The notes: generated from the sequence alone by a model not told the origin. DNA of 64,000 nucleotides from Silene conica (GCA_029255685.2 CM055312.2:70818792-70882791); one strand, 5' to 3'; shown: positions 11,993 to 23,222, counted from the first letter of the stretch. Numbers and translations: made by a program.

Positions 11993-14900
11993 TCAATTGA
12001 CAGGCTTTAGCTTCAGTTTTTTGCTTTTTTGCTTTTTCGGTTTAACAAGGGAAGACCTATAAAACCAAAACAAGTACAATATACATATTACAATATATTC
12101 AGCCAAGGAATTAAGAATTTAAAACTTTAATGTGTAGATTCACAAAGTAAGACCTGACAGTATTCTCATTCCACATAAGAAGTTCCAACATGATCGACTT
12201 TCGATACTCTACCAAATCCTGCATAGAGTGACGTATATTATTAATGAAGTGTATTCATGCTAATATTCGTGGAATGCACGGCTTTATTTTCATATAGTAA
12301 TGAACTCACCTCAAAATAGTCACTGTTCGTCCATAAACTCTGATCTTCCAATGCACTCAACCACTTTAGCAGAAAGACTCCACAATCATAACTAGACAAA
12401 AAAACATATAAGCACTTATGAGTGTAACAAAGTTTCACATAATAAGGTCTGAGATTCAACAAATGATCACAGACTAAGTTTAACAAAAACAAGTCAAACT
12501 ACACACCCCGTTTTTTGTTGAGGGACTTTGAGATTGACAAAATCATGCACGTGCATGTTCTTCACAGATTTGTACGACTCTCCCAAAATAGTTGCAACAT
12601 TGTACAACTGAGAAGAAAAGGACAATAAAAGATCAAAAATATATTTTGGGGTATACTAAAACAAAAACTCTACAATATTTTGGAAAAAAAATCATACAAT
12701 GCCCATGGCCTTGTTGTTTCCTTTATCCACTTTTATATCCATGGATGAGTCAAGGATGTAATTTTTTTGCTTCTTTATGTCGCAAATACAAGCCCACCAA
12801 TGCTTCGATGTATCGCTATGCAAAGGGATAAAAACCTGAGATAGTAAATGTACAAGAATAATCAATCAAAAAACACACATGAATGACAGTAAATAAATAA
12901 CAAAATGAATAGCAGAACTGAAGGATCTGACCAAATCAATCTGGCTACCATCTGCTGGAGTGTATGAGGACTGTATATATTGACCCCAAATCTCTGGGTT
13001 AGTATCTGCATTAAGACCCTGAATGACACAAAAAAGGCAATTTTAGTCTCTGGATGAGCAACTTTCAGAATGAAAAACACTTGAATATCAACATCTGAAG
13101 GATTTGAAGCTCACATATACTGTCGTTGGCAAGTAAATCACATTTGGTTTACCAAGTGTGCGCTTAATCCCAACAATATCAATGATCTACAGATAAAACG
13201 TGCACAAAATGAAGCATCCAATTTCACGAAATCACCATCAAGTTTCACAAAAAAACCTCTAAGATTCACAGAATAAGGTCTGAGATCCACCAAATAAGGA
13301 ACCATGTAAAAAAAGAAACATGGTCAGGAATGGGAATATAATACTTACCTGATCCATAATAAGGCCACGCGATGTAAGGGTCTGCAAAGCATCTCTAGTG
13401 ACTTCCATCCACGGAGTGGACACCAGAACCTCACTTAATTATTGAACAAAATGCAATTAGTCAATATATCTCACACAATTTAAAAAAACATAATTCAAGA
13501 AATCAAAGAAAAAGTGTGACATTACAATTTGTTTGCGATTGCTCTTCTCCCAACACAAGCCACCAATTCCTTCTCAGTAAAAGGTGGTGTCATAGAGGAA
13601 CTCGATTCTAGTGCATCTTTTGTGACTATTTCTTTGGACAGATTAACAGAACATGTAACAATATGATAGCACACCCGCAATGCAAAACGCTTGCGCTGAG
13701 TTTCCTATTGATGCAAACAAAATGGGTTTCAGAAAAACTAGGAAATAAAGTTGTGGCAATTGTATAGAAATTAAATTAGATGTTGAAAAGCAATCTTACA
13801 GTATTTATGGTTATTACAGAATTATTTTTGCTCCCTTTGTAATTCTCCATTATGTTCAGCAGATAGAGGCCATTATCAATTTGTGAGGATTTCAAATTTG
13901 ATTTTGGGATAAACACTTCTGGAATCGTCATTGAAGCAATACTTGTCACTGCTGGCAACTTTGATTGAAGAAGGTTGATGAGCCTGTGTTGCTGTATGAA
14001 CAAAAGAGTAATTACAAAGAGCAATTAGTAAGGTAATGGAGTAAGAACGAGTCCAAAAATAGGTAAAATAGATGTACCGTATGTTTTAAAAAAGAAGTAT
14101 AATCAACAGGTGTGTCTTTCATAGCATGGATGACTTGGCATTTGCAAGATTCCGGTCTCAGATCAAAACAAAACAAGAATGGTGGGCATTCGGGAGAGAT
14201 GATCGGAGTCAAAATCTGAAAGACAACAGATAAAAATGCAATGAATAAAAAAGACAAGTCCACCCTAAAGCTTGAATATAATAAGACCAAATATAAAAAA
14301 AACTTACTAATTGGGTAGCAGCAAAATCAACATTGTCGAGACACTGGAACAAAAATCGAATCATGTGTGAGTAATGATTATAAGTGCACACCATGTAAAA
14401 TGGGATTATAGAAAAGAGGTAGAGAGACTAACACTGTGTGTGGAGTGTGGCACAAATAAACGACAAGCAGAATCTCGTGATCTCAAGCTCTCACTACTGT
14501 TTAGAAACTCACACCAAACATCTATCACAGCAGAAGATACTTGATCACTTTCAGGCAAACTCGTCAATTGCTTCCTTGTCAATTTCTGAGTTTGACTTTT
14601 GAAAAGAATGTCACTGGAAACAGTCATTAAAAGCACAGGTCACACCCTCAAATGGTATTAAATATACGATCAAAATTAAAAAATAAGAGTATTTTAATGT
14701 TTAGTAAGTTTGACCAAAACTGTTAAACTAAAAGCTTAATTTGTGAAACTGCATGCTTATTCTGTGAAACAGGGAGCACATATTCTGAAACTGTGAAACT
14801 GTGAAACTAGAAGCTTATTCTGTGACACTAGAAGCTTACTTTGTGAAACTAGCAGCTTATTCTGTGAAACTGGAAGGACATACTGTGAAACTGTGAAACT

Positions 14901-17295
14901 GTGAAACTAGATGTTTAACATGTGAAACTAGAAACTTATCCTGTGAAACCACAAGCTTATTCTGTGAAACAAGAAGTTTACATTGTGAAACCCAAACTCT
15001 TAAATTTCACAGAATAAGCGCTTAGTTTCACAACATAAGCTTGTAGTTTCACGGAATAAGGGCTTACTTTCACAGAATAAGGGCTGTGAAACAAGAAGCT
15101 TATTCTGTGAAACTAAAAACCTTATTAAGTGAAACTGGAAGGCTATATTGTGAAACATGTTAATAAAACAGGCTGAAAATATTAAAATACAAGGTTTGAA
15201 AAATTAATAAAATAAGTCAATACCTTTCACATGAATCCAAAAAGATGAAATCCAATACAGGCTTCTCCGCTTGAGTAAAACCCTTAAGAATATTCATGTT
15301 TCTTTGCAAATACGGAGATCGATAGACCTTTGATGGAACTATGGCCCTCTTCACCTTTGGATTGACAGGTGAATGACATTCACCTTTGGATCGACGCTTG
15401 TAAACATTCGGAGGAGTATCTCCTACGTCAATGACCTCTTTATCAGTACTCCCTACCACAGGAAGATCCTCTACCACTGGTGTGGACATAGAAGGTCCTC
15501 CAGGTCCTTCAGCATGAACACAAGATGTTGAACGATCGAGTTCGGCTTCATCACAACGTGTTGAATGTTCAAGTTGAGGTTCAGCTTCAGGTTCACGTTC
15601 ATGTTCAGCTTCAGGTTCAGGTTCAGGCTCAGGTTCACGTTCAGGTTGAGAGGGTGGAGATAAAAAGTGGTCATCATCTGGAAAGAGCCTAAAGCTTGGC
15701 ATTTCTGGTTTTGCTGGTGAACAATGTGGCTGTATTGGCTGAAAGGAGTCACCCATTATGTCCAATGCTGCCAACAGTTCAGCTTCAGACCACCCATAAA
15801 ATTTACCCGCATCCTCATGAACATTCTCACCAGTACCATCCACAATCGCCTTCTTATTATCATCAATCTCCAAATTATCATCAACCTCCCCACTATCATT
15901 ATGTGCTTTCTCAACATTCTCCTCATTATTTGCTGTCTCAACATTCTCCTCATTATTTGCTGTCTCAACATTCTCCTCATTCTGCTCATTTTTATCTTGT
16001 TGAGACAGCCTAAATCCATCTACAATACCATCAACAGCTGCAACTAGTTTAGAAACTGTTGCTGATGAAGGTAATTTCAAGGAAGCTTGACTGACAAGAC
16101 ATTTGTAGTTCATGAAAGCATGAGCCATGACTTTTGCTGAATTTGCAAGATCAGTAACAAGCTTCACATCACTGTTATCTTCAGAAATGCCAGGCTTTCC
16201 AGTTTCTCCTTCATGTTTGGGTTGTTCAGATTTTCCAGATTCTTCTTGTTTAGATTCTTCTTGTTCAGGTTGCCGAACAACAATTTCCTGAACAGCTGAT
16301 TTAGATTTTTGTGCTTGCTTGTCTGTTGCAAACTCAATAGCAAGCAAAGGTCCATGCTGCTCACGTCTGACAATTGGAGGCTCAACAGCACCCCTGCCGA
16401 AAGTTCTCTCCTTGGAAGTTGGGTCATTCAATTCATCCTTAATTCTCTTGTATATAACATCTTTTGTCCAAGTCGATAACGTAGGATATTGACGACTCAC
16501 AATGCGCGATTTAAAGACACAACGGTCTAGATAAATGAAGAGCAGCACAATAATCGGTCCCCCAAACCAATTCTCTTTCACCTGTTTAACCCCAAACTCT
16601 TCCTTTTGCCAAGACTGAACTTGGCCAGCCAATTTCTTTTTTATAAAGTTGCACCAGTTAAAACTGGAGATCAACTCAGTATTCACCAAACTTTTCAGCA
16701 CTTTCAAACTGACCTTGTTCCCTACAACACCGCCTAAAAGAGCAGAGAAAATATAAACGATGAAGTTGCGTTTGAAATCATCTCCTCCATCTCTTTGGGC
16801 AGTCAACTTTTGCAGAACTTGTTTGATGTCAATGGAACCAACGCCATATTGTTTAGTGAACTCCCCCAAAGTAGATAAATAAAGGGGGCACTTATCTCCA
16901 TTTGTCGCTTCAACAACAACATTGGGACCCATTGGCAATCCAAGAGATAGATGAATATCCTCCTCTAAAATCGGAAGCTTCCCACCCAACAAACATCCTT
17001 TTATTGGGTAGTAATTTGAAACTAGCCAATATGCTAAGTTTCCGGGAAGAACATCCGTTTTAAGAAGTAAAAGACCCCCAAACCCCATTTCTTTGATAGC
17101 TTGAATCTGCTGTTCTGAGGGTGGACTATCCTCATTATGAATAAAGTTGTAAAGCCCAGCGGGAGACATCCGGGTCCTCAATGACGGCAATCGCTCTTTA
17201 TAGTTTCGTTTCTTTTTTGCAGCAGGTTCAACTGTTTCACTAGTAGAAGGTGGATGTTCCGATCGCTTCATATTAGCTTGCTTCCTGTTATGCAT
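11993..17295 (-). CDS. ULP1-like (C48) cysteine protease gene carried by the MULE
   Basis: Exons (+ coordinates): 15224-17295, 14433-14613, 14308-14343, 14078-14215, 13800-13991, 13526-13704, 13349-13433, 13115-13186, 12932-13018, 12698-12835, 12507-12607, 12310-12391, then either 12111-12218 (1,156 aa) or 12154-12218 plus 11993-12056 (1,163 aa, Lys-rich tail). All phases agree and all junctions are GT-AG. The C-terminal protease domain has KHWWAC (catalytic His, about residue 1026), YILDSS (Asp, 1043), VPQQKTG (conserved Gln pair) and GYDCGVFLLKW (nucleophile Cys, 1097). The family removes SUMO or related modifiers. The large first exon has a basic N-terminus, an RMSPAGLYNF...LSLGLPMGP region like the N-terminal domain of plant transposon-linked proteins, NNEENVET repeats and a PEPEPEPE stretch. 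The shorter 12111 end reads through a GTGAAACT-type repeat, so the second ending seems likelier. It appears intact; substrate unknown. Confidence 0.82.
14720..15175. repeat. GTGAAACT motif cluster in ULP1 intron 1
   Basis: Around twenty copies fill the intron between 14,614 and 15,223. Direct copies (GTGAAACTAGAAGCTTATTC) occupy 14,720-15,000 and inverse copies (TTAGTTTCACAA) occupy about 15,003-15,085, followed by direct copies again. Stems between the two orientations are possible. Confidence 0.9.
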
Positions 17296-17319
17296 AAATG
17301 GTAGAATACACGAATAAAG

Positions 17320-17830
17320 AAAATAAGTTTCACAGAAGAAGGATCTAGTTTCACAAAATAAGCTTCTAGTTTCACAGAAAAAGGAAAATAGTAACTTTTT
17401 CTGTGAAACAAGAAGCTTACATTGTGAAACTAGAAGCTTATTCTGTGAATCTCAGGTAAAAAGTAAATACAAACGAATTAAGAAAATAAGTTTCACAGAA
17501 GAAGGATCTAGTTTCACAAAATAAGTTTCTAGTTTCACAGAAAAGAAAATTATTAAACTGTGAAACATAGAAGCTTACAATGTGAAACCCAAACTCTTAG
17601 ATTCACAGAATAAGAGCTTAGTTTCACAATATAAGCTTCTACTTTCACAGAAGAAAGGCTAACATTCACAGAATAAAGAAAAGAAAATTATTAAACTGTG
17701 AAACAAAGAAGCTTACAATGTGAAACCCAAACTCTTAGATTCACAGAATAAGAGCTTAGTTTCACAAAATAAGCTTCTAGTTTCACAGAATAAGAGCTGA
17801 CATTCACAGAATAGGAAAAATAAACTTGAT
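17320..17830. repeat. GTGAAACT motif cluster upstream of the ULP1 gene
   Basis: Mixed-orientation copies in two higher-order units of about 120 bp: 17,560-17,680 and 17,690-17,815 both carry AACTGTGAAACA, AAGCTTACAATGTGAAACCC and AACTCTTAGATTCACAG in that order. The cluster occupies the whole promoter-side spacer of the ULP1 gene. Confidence 0.9.
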
Positions 17831-18022
17831 TCACACAGCTAGATAATAAGGAAAATAAACTTGATTCATTAAAAATATCATTCATACATAGCTAGGTAAT
17901 TACACAAAAAAGGCTGCCTTGATAGACGTAATTACAAGAGAGCACTACAAAACACTAAAACCGAGCACATTTAGACCAGCCACTATCACGGCAAAAAGTG
18001 ATACAAAAGTTGAGGAGCTGTG

Positions 18023-18557
18023 CTACATATCGAGCAACACAGGTAAATCTAAATATGATAAAGTTGCCCGAGTCAGCAAGCGTGTTGCAGTATCAAGTGA
18101 TATGTCATGTTTTGGAGATGGCACATGTAAATTGTCAATCAACTCATTCACTTTTGGGTTTTCAGCACCAGTGAGATCTCTAAGGTGTCCTCTTTGCAAA
18201 AGATTGTCGCCTTGGTAAAAATGTAGGAGTAATTTAGCTCCCGGATCATTAGTCATAAAGCACTTGCATCTTTTATAAATTCCGACAGACCAACGCCATG
18301 TTTGCCTTATCTTGGTTACACTTAAGTCATTCGAAGATGCTATTCATTACATCTTGATTGTTGAAGACAGCCAGTTGGGGTTGATAACGATTATTAGTGA
18401 CCTCAACAGTCCGTAAGGGAGCAAATGAAAATTTCATAGCCTCTTTTTTTTCTCTTATATAATTCCGGACAAAATATGCTTTATCCTCTGCAAGAACATT
18501 CACTACCCACCCCTTGCACCATGTTTCCATAATTGACCAGAGGTAACCTACAAGCAT
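18023..18557 (-). pseudogene. Broken copy of the F-box-like gene
   Basis: Aligns with 19,129-19,845 over its whole length, but lacks the 119 bases corresponding to about 19,390-19,508. It joins TTTATAAAT directly to TCCGACAGACC. Because 119 is not a multiple of three, the frame is split into an N-terminal part (WCKGWVVNVLAEDKAYFVRN, ending near NNQDVMNSIFE) and a C-terminal part (MTNDPGAKLLLHFYQGDN). It is flanked by GTGAAACT clusters on both sides, which may have mediated the duplication. Confidence 0.8.
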
Positions 18558-18955
18558 ACATTGTGAAACCCAGACTATTACATTTCACATAATAAGGGCT
18601 TAGTTTCACAATATAAGATTCTAGTTTCACAAGCTAAGCTTCTAGTTTCACAAGCAAAGATTCTAGTTTCACAGAGTAAGAGCTGAGAATCACAGAAGAA
18701 GATAAAGAAAATTAAACTGTGAAACAAAAGAAGCATCTAGTTTCACAGAATAAACTTCTGGTTTCACAGAATAGGTTTCTAGTTTCACAAGTTAAGATTT
18801 TTGTTTCACAAGTAAAGCATCTAGTTTCACAAGTTCACAGTTTCACACTTTCACAGTATGTTCTTCCTGTTTCACAACCTAAGCTTCTTGTTTCACAAGG
18901 TAAGCTTCTAGTTTCACAACATAAGTTCTAGTTTTTCACAGAATAAGAAAAAGAA
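18555..18955. repeat. GTGAAACT motif cluster between the two F-box-like copies
   Basis: Mostly inverse copies (CTAGTTTCACAAGCTAAGCT) at roughly 20-21 bp spacing; about fifteen are visible. They generate a spurious Val-Ser-Gln repeat reading frame at 18,719-18,931. Confidence 0.9.
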
Positions 18956-19128
18956 ACTTAAGATAGTAAGGAAAAGAAACTTCATTAATTAAAAATATCA
19001 TTCATACATTGCTAGATAATTACATAAAAAGGCTGGCTTGATACATGTAATTACAGAAGAGCACTACAAAAAGACATTTAGGCCAGCCACTAAGATGCAA
19101 AAAGGTGATACAAACTTGAGCAGCTATG

Positions 19129-19758
19129 CTACATATCGAATGCCAAGAAAGGTAAATCAAACCAAGATAATTTCGCCCGAGTCATCAACTCTGTCGAAGT
19201 AGCAACTGCTAAGTCAAGTTCTGGAGATGGCACATCTAAAATGTCAAGCAACTCTTGTGTTTGGTCGATTTCAGCATCAGTGAGATCTCTAAGGTGTTCA
19301 CTTTGGTAAGGATTTTCACTTTGCAAATAATGTAGGAGTAATTTAGATCCCGGATCATTTGTCATAAAGCACTTGCATCTTTTATAAATGATTCTAGCAC
19401 CCCTACGAACTATTCTCACACCATTGACATCATTGATACGCAGAGGAATCCCATACGCAACTCGAATGAGAGGTGCACTAGGGTGTAGGAGGAAAAGCTG
19501 ACACCAGTTCCGACAGACCAATGCCATGTTTGCCTTATCTAGGTTACACTTAAGTTGTTTGAAGATGTTATTCATTACATCTTGATTATTAAAAACAACC
19601 AATTGGGGTTGATAACAGTTGTTTGTGAGCTCAACAGTCCGTAAGGGAGTAAATGAGAATGCCATGGCCTTTTTTTTTTCTGTTATGTAATTCTGGACAT
19701 ATTCTGCTTTATCTTCTGCGTGAAGATTCACTACCCACCCCTTGCACCAGTTTTCCAT
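19129..19758 (-). CDS. F-box-like protein gene in the MULE
   Basis: Single open frame. From the Met at 19,758 it gives about 209 aa; the frame stays open upstream to 19,845 but that part looks like intron or leader. After a WCKGWVVNLHAEDKAEYVQN start comes VVFNNQDVMNNIFKQL, then KANMALVCRNWCQLFLLHP. That spacing (DxxxxIFxxL ... ALVCRxWxxL) is the F-box pattern that binds SKP1 in SCF ubiquitin ligases. The rest (RINDVNGVRIVRRGARIIYK, SKLLLHYLQ, EHLRDLTDAE) is not a repeat domain I recognise. A broken sister copy lies just downstream. A ubiquitin-type adaptor beside a ULP1-type protease in one element is notable. The F-box call is from pattern only. Confidence 0.6.
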   Translation of the reverse strand: MENWCKGWVVNLHAEDKAEYVQNYITEKKKAMAFSFTPLRTVELTNNCYQPQLVVFNNQDVMNNIFKQLKCNLDKANMALVCRNWCQLFLLHPSAPLIRVAYGIPLRINDVNGVRIVRRGARIIYKRCKCFMTNDPGSKLLLHYLQSENPYQSEHLRDLTDAEIDQTQELLDILDVPSPELDLAVATSTELMTRAKLSWFDLPFLAFDM

Positions 19759-19834
19759 ATTTGACCAAAGGTAATTAAGTTTAAAACCACAAAGTAACCT
19801 ACAAGCATTACAAAATAAAATCAAAAAGCATACA

Positions 19835-20545
19835 TTGTGAAACACAGACTCTTAGATTTCACATAATAAAAGGCTTAGTTTCACAATCAGAAAAAGAACC
19901 TTAAACTGAAAATAATAGAAAATAAACTTAAAACTGAAAGAAACTTATTATGTGAATCTAAGAGTTATATTGTGAAACTAGAAGTTTATGAAGTGAAACT
20001 ACATGCTTATTTTGTGAAACTAGTTGGCTATATTGTGAAACCTGTTGAAAAATCAGCCTGTTTTTTTGAATTCTTAACTTGTGAAACTAGAAGCTTATGA
20101 AGTGAAACTACATGCTTATTTTGTGAAACTAGTTGGCTATATTGTGAAACCTGTTGAAAAATCAGCCTGTTTTTTTGAATTCTTAACTTGTGAAACTAGA
20201 AGCTTATGAAGTGAAACTACATGCTTATTTTGTGAAACTAGAAGTTGATAATGGAGGTTGTTGATGTTAAAAACTTCGAAGAACGACAATGCTTGCTTAT
20301 TTCGCCTCAAATCTTCGAAAATAAACCACACATCCAAAAAACGACAAACAAATCACATTATAACGTACTAAAATAATCAAAAACACTCTCAAAACCTAGA
20401 TATTTTCATCACAACCCTAGGTATCACTAACAATGAAAAATAACCAGAAAGTAACCTGAATTTTTTGAATTCTTAACTTGTGAAACTAGAAGCTTATAAA
20501 GTGAAACAACATGCTTATTTTGTGAAACTAGATGGCTATATTACT
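19835..20545. repeat. ~115-bp tandem units built of GTGAAACT motifs
   Basis: A unit with GTGAAACTAGAAGCTTATGA, then GTGAAACTACATGC, then TTGGCTATATTGTGAAACC and GTTGAAAAATCAGCCTG runs from about 19,970. It repeats at about 20,087 and in part at about 20,190 and 20,470. It is nearly the same unit as in transposase intron 2 (8,500-8,825). No gene is present. Confidence 0.88.
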
Positions 20546-20589
20546 GACACGAATACTACTTACTACTGAAACTTACTCAAAACTCTTAC

Positions 20590-20850
20590 GATCACATAAA
20601 CTCGTTTCTCATCTCAAAACCCTAGATATCACTAATATGAAAAAATAACAATAAACATTCAACTAATGATAATCGAGTAGGAAAATAGCAAAGAAAAACG
20701 ACATTTCAGTACTTATAAGAAACAACATCCTAATTAACCCTAGATATTTTCAACACAAACCCTAGATATCACTAACAATGGAAAATAACAATAAACATTC
20801 AACTAATGATAATCGAGCAAGAAAATAGCAAAAAAAACAAAATTAAACGC
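20590..20850. repeat. Direct repeat pair near the MULE right end
   Basis: CCCTAGATATCACTAA ... AATAACAATAAACATTCAAC and TAATGATAATCGAG occur at about 20,620-20,690 and again at about 20,760-20,830. A weaker third copy lies at about 20,390-20,450. No coding potential. Confidence 0.8.
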
Positions 20851-20899
20851 AAATCAGTAATTAAACTACTTAAATAACTTGCTGGCAAAAATGTAACAG

Positions 20900-21110
20900 A
20901 CTAACTACATGCAAAATCAAAGATGAAGAAAGATGAAGAAACATACGAAGAAAATGAAGGACGACGATAGATTCCGGGAAGAAGACGAGCGAGCGAGCGA
21001 GATAGAGAGAGAGAGCAACGGGTTTTGTGATGGAATGAATTTGAAAAGACGCGAAATGAAGTAAGGAATGTCAGTGTTTTTTTTTTATTATATAGTACAC
21101 GTGGCATAAT
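20900..21110 (-). promoter_or_regulatory. Leader-like CT-rich stretch at the MULE right end
   Basis: On the - strand this reads inward from the right end with GCTCTCTCTCTCTATCTCG and GTCGTCCTTCATTTTCTTCG before a TATGTTTC that could be a splice donor. A TATATAATAAA sequence (about 21,087-21,098) lies just outside. Transcription from the terminal region inward would serve the - strand F-box-like and ULP1 genes. It is inferred from composition only. Confidence 0.4.
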
Positions 21111-21164
21111 CTGGTGCGTCCGTGATACTTAAATCTAACGGTTCAGAAGGGTCCGGCAGCCTCA

Positions 21165-21200
21165 CCCTAAGAGGGCGGCCTCACGTGATTCAATTTCTAT
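21165..21200 (-). repeat. Right terminal motif of the MULE
   Basis: On the - strand: GAATCACGTGAGGCCGCC followed by CTCTTAGGGTGAGGC. It matches the left end (GGATCATGTGAGGCCACC) and is bounded by TA repeats at about 21,201-21,235. Confidence 0.7.
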
Positions 21201-21204
21201 ATAC

Positions 21205-21235
<31 letters not shown>

Positions 21236-22746
21236 GGGGAGTTTAAATGAGTTCACATGTGATGTTGAGTCATTAAGTCCTAATCTAAACCATTAGATCT
21301 TACAAAATTACTGGTTGAGATGAAAACAAAAAACACTCACCAAACATGCAATTAATGCTTTGTTAAATTTTTTTCTCTCATAATTTTAATTTCCAATTAC
21401 TTACTTTTGAGTTTCAGAGACTTATCAGCGTAACTCTAATGTTGTACGAGTGTAACTCTATAAATTTATACATGTAAATCTAATGTTGTACGAGTATAAC
21501 TTTCATTGTTTAATGCGGTTTTTTATATAAAAGTTTATGAGTATAAATCAATTGTTTTATGGATGAAACTTTATTGTTTTATGGGTGGAACTCCACTGTT
21601 TTATGATTGGAACTCCACTGTTTTATGTCATTGTTTTATTTATAGGTCGAACTCCACTGTTTTATGGGTAGAACTTCACCGTTTTATGGGTGGAACTCCA
21701 CTGTTTTATCGGTGGAATTCCACTGCTTTATGGATGGAATTCCATTGTTTTATGCCATTATTTTATGGGGGAAACTCCACTGTTTTATGGATGAAACTCC
21801 ATTGTTCTATGGGTAGAATTCCATTGTTTTATGGGTAGAACTCCATTGTTTTATCCATTGTTTTAGGGGTGAAACTCCATTGTTTTAGGGGTGAAACTTC
21901 ATTTTTTTAGGAGCATAACTTTAGTCTTTCAAGCATAATTTTGATCCGATCCCCCAACATACACTACCACCGTCCTCCAACAACCACCGCGTCATTACCA
22001 TACAAAAAAAGAAGAAATTTTTTTAAAAAAGCACCACCACCACCAACCACCGCACCATTACCACAATAAAAAAAAAATACAAGATCTGAAAATTTTAAAA
22101 AAACTCACACCATCACCTTCCTCCACCAACCACCGCGCCACCAACCCACAACCACAACCACAACCACAACAAAGTAGATCTGAAAAAAAGAATCTGAAAT
22201 TTTTTAAAAAATTCACACCACTACCGTCCTCCACCAACCACCGCGCCATTACCACAAAAAAAAATATGAAATGTTTTAAAAAAAACTTACTACCACTGTC
22301 CTCCACCAACCACCGCGTCATTACCACAATAACAACAATTAACACCATCAAAACAACACAACCACCCATAAAATCGAGTTCTGAACAGATTAAAAAAAAC
22401 AAGATCTCCCTAGGTAGCCTTGGTGGTCATGTCTTGAAAGAGAAGAGGCGGCGAATGAGACGTGGAAGACGGCGAAAGAGTGATGGTGGTGCATTGTTGT
22501 AGTCGTTGGCGACATTGTTGTATTGGTAGTTTTGTTGTGGGAGAGATAAGAGAGAGACGAGTGGGAGAGAGAATGAAGGGTTGAGGGAATGAATGAACAA
22601 ATGATTAGGGATTAGGGTTTGGTTCCTTTCATATCTAATCTATTTATTTTGTTTTAATTTTGAACATTCATTTGTTTTGATTTAATGGTTTGGTTGAGGT
22701 CTCAAGGTCTCAAAATAATAAGGTGGACTCACATGATTTGATTTCT
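21236..22746 (-). mobile_element. 1.5-kb non-autonomous TA-inserted element, copy B
   Basis: Inverse of 2,439-3,918. It has GAGTTCACATGTGATGTTGA at the inner end, the 22-bp TTTTATGGGTGGAACTCCAC minisatellite at 21,540-21,900, CCTCCACCAACCACCGCGCC blocks at 21,960-22,320 and GGTGGACTCACATGATTTG at the outer end. Many small differences from copy A (minisatellite unit changes, indels) suggest two old insertions. No transposase gene. Confidence 0.72.
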
Positions 22747-22756
22747 ATATATATGT

Positions 22757-23222
22757 ATATATTGAGTGCTTTTTTGTTTTTTTTTTAGGTTTTTATTTTC
22801 AAGAAAGGTAAGAATTATTACTTTTAGGACCACCAAATTACCATAGTTTTAAGGCTGCCAATTATCCTATAATTTCAATTATAACCCTAATTTGAATAGT
22901 TTATCTTTTTACATAAGATAAACTATTTTCAAATTTTAGTGTAAACTTAATTCAAAGTATAATTAACTGTTAACAGTTTTATTTTGATATTATATCTAAT
23001 CTAATTCATTGGAGATGTTATGATGATAATTACTGTTTTAGATTTTTCAGATTCTTTACGTCTTACAAACTCACAAAAATCAATAAAAATATAAATCACA
23101 TATTTGTGAGATAGAGTACTAGTCATCACAAAGTTGATGTATATATTACTACTTTTTGGTCTTTTGAATAAACAATTTTTTGTATGATAAAATTGTAGTT
23201 TACTGTTATAATTATTTGGCAG
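22757..23222. other. AT-rich stretch with no supported gene
   Basis: T-rich, low-complexity sequence with no reading frame I can support. It ends with TTATTTGGCAG, a possible splice acceptor for the defensin-like remnant that follows. Confidence 0.5.

Larger units (their letters stand above)
6185..21200. mobile_element. 15-kb Mutator-like element with transposase and ULP1 genes
   Basis: The left end is GGATCATGTGAGGCCACC after a TA run. The right end read on the - strand is GAATCACGTGAGGCCGCC next to another TA run; 13 of 17 core bases match. The ends are short, unlike classic Mutator TIRs of about 200 bp. Cargo in order: FAR1-type MULE transposase (+), a 30-bp-arm hairpin, decayed exons (-), a ULP1/C48 protease gene (-), a broken and an intact F-box-like gene (-), and a leader-like CT-rich stretch near the right end. 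The spacers are full of a 21-bp GTGAAACT motif. MULEs carrying ULP1-like genes are known (Arabidopsis Kaonashi-type, melon). The identification rests on gene content and the matching ends. No target-site duplication can be seen because both flanks are TA repeats. Confidence 0.8.

Noticed and set aside
15696..16047. Open frames on the + strand inside the ULP1 first exon
   Set aside because: Antisense shadows of the NNEENVET and PEPE repeats.
6895..20545. CRISPR-like array because of the repeated 21-bp motif
   Set aside because: Plant genome context, imperfect repeats in both orientations, variable spacers that are themselves repeats, and no cas-type genes.
22266..22502. Basic protein frame ending KRRRMRRGRRRKSDGG
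   Set aside because: It is the antisense of a leader-like and repeat region in the 1.5-kb element and is not preserved in the other copy.
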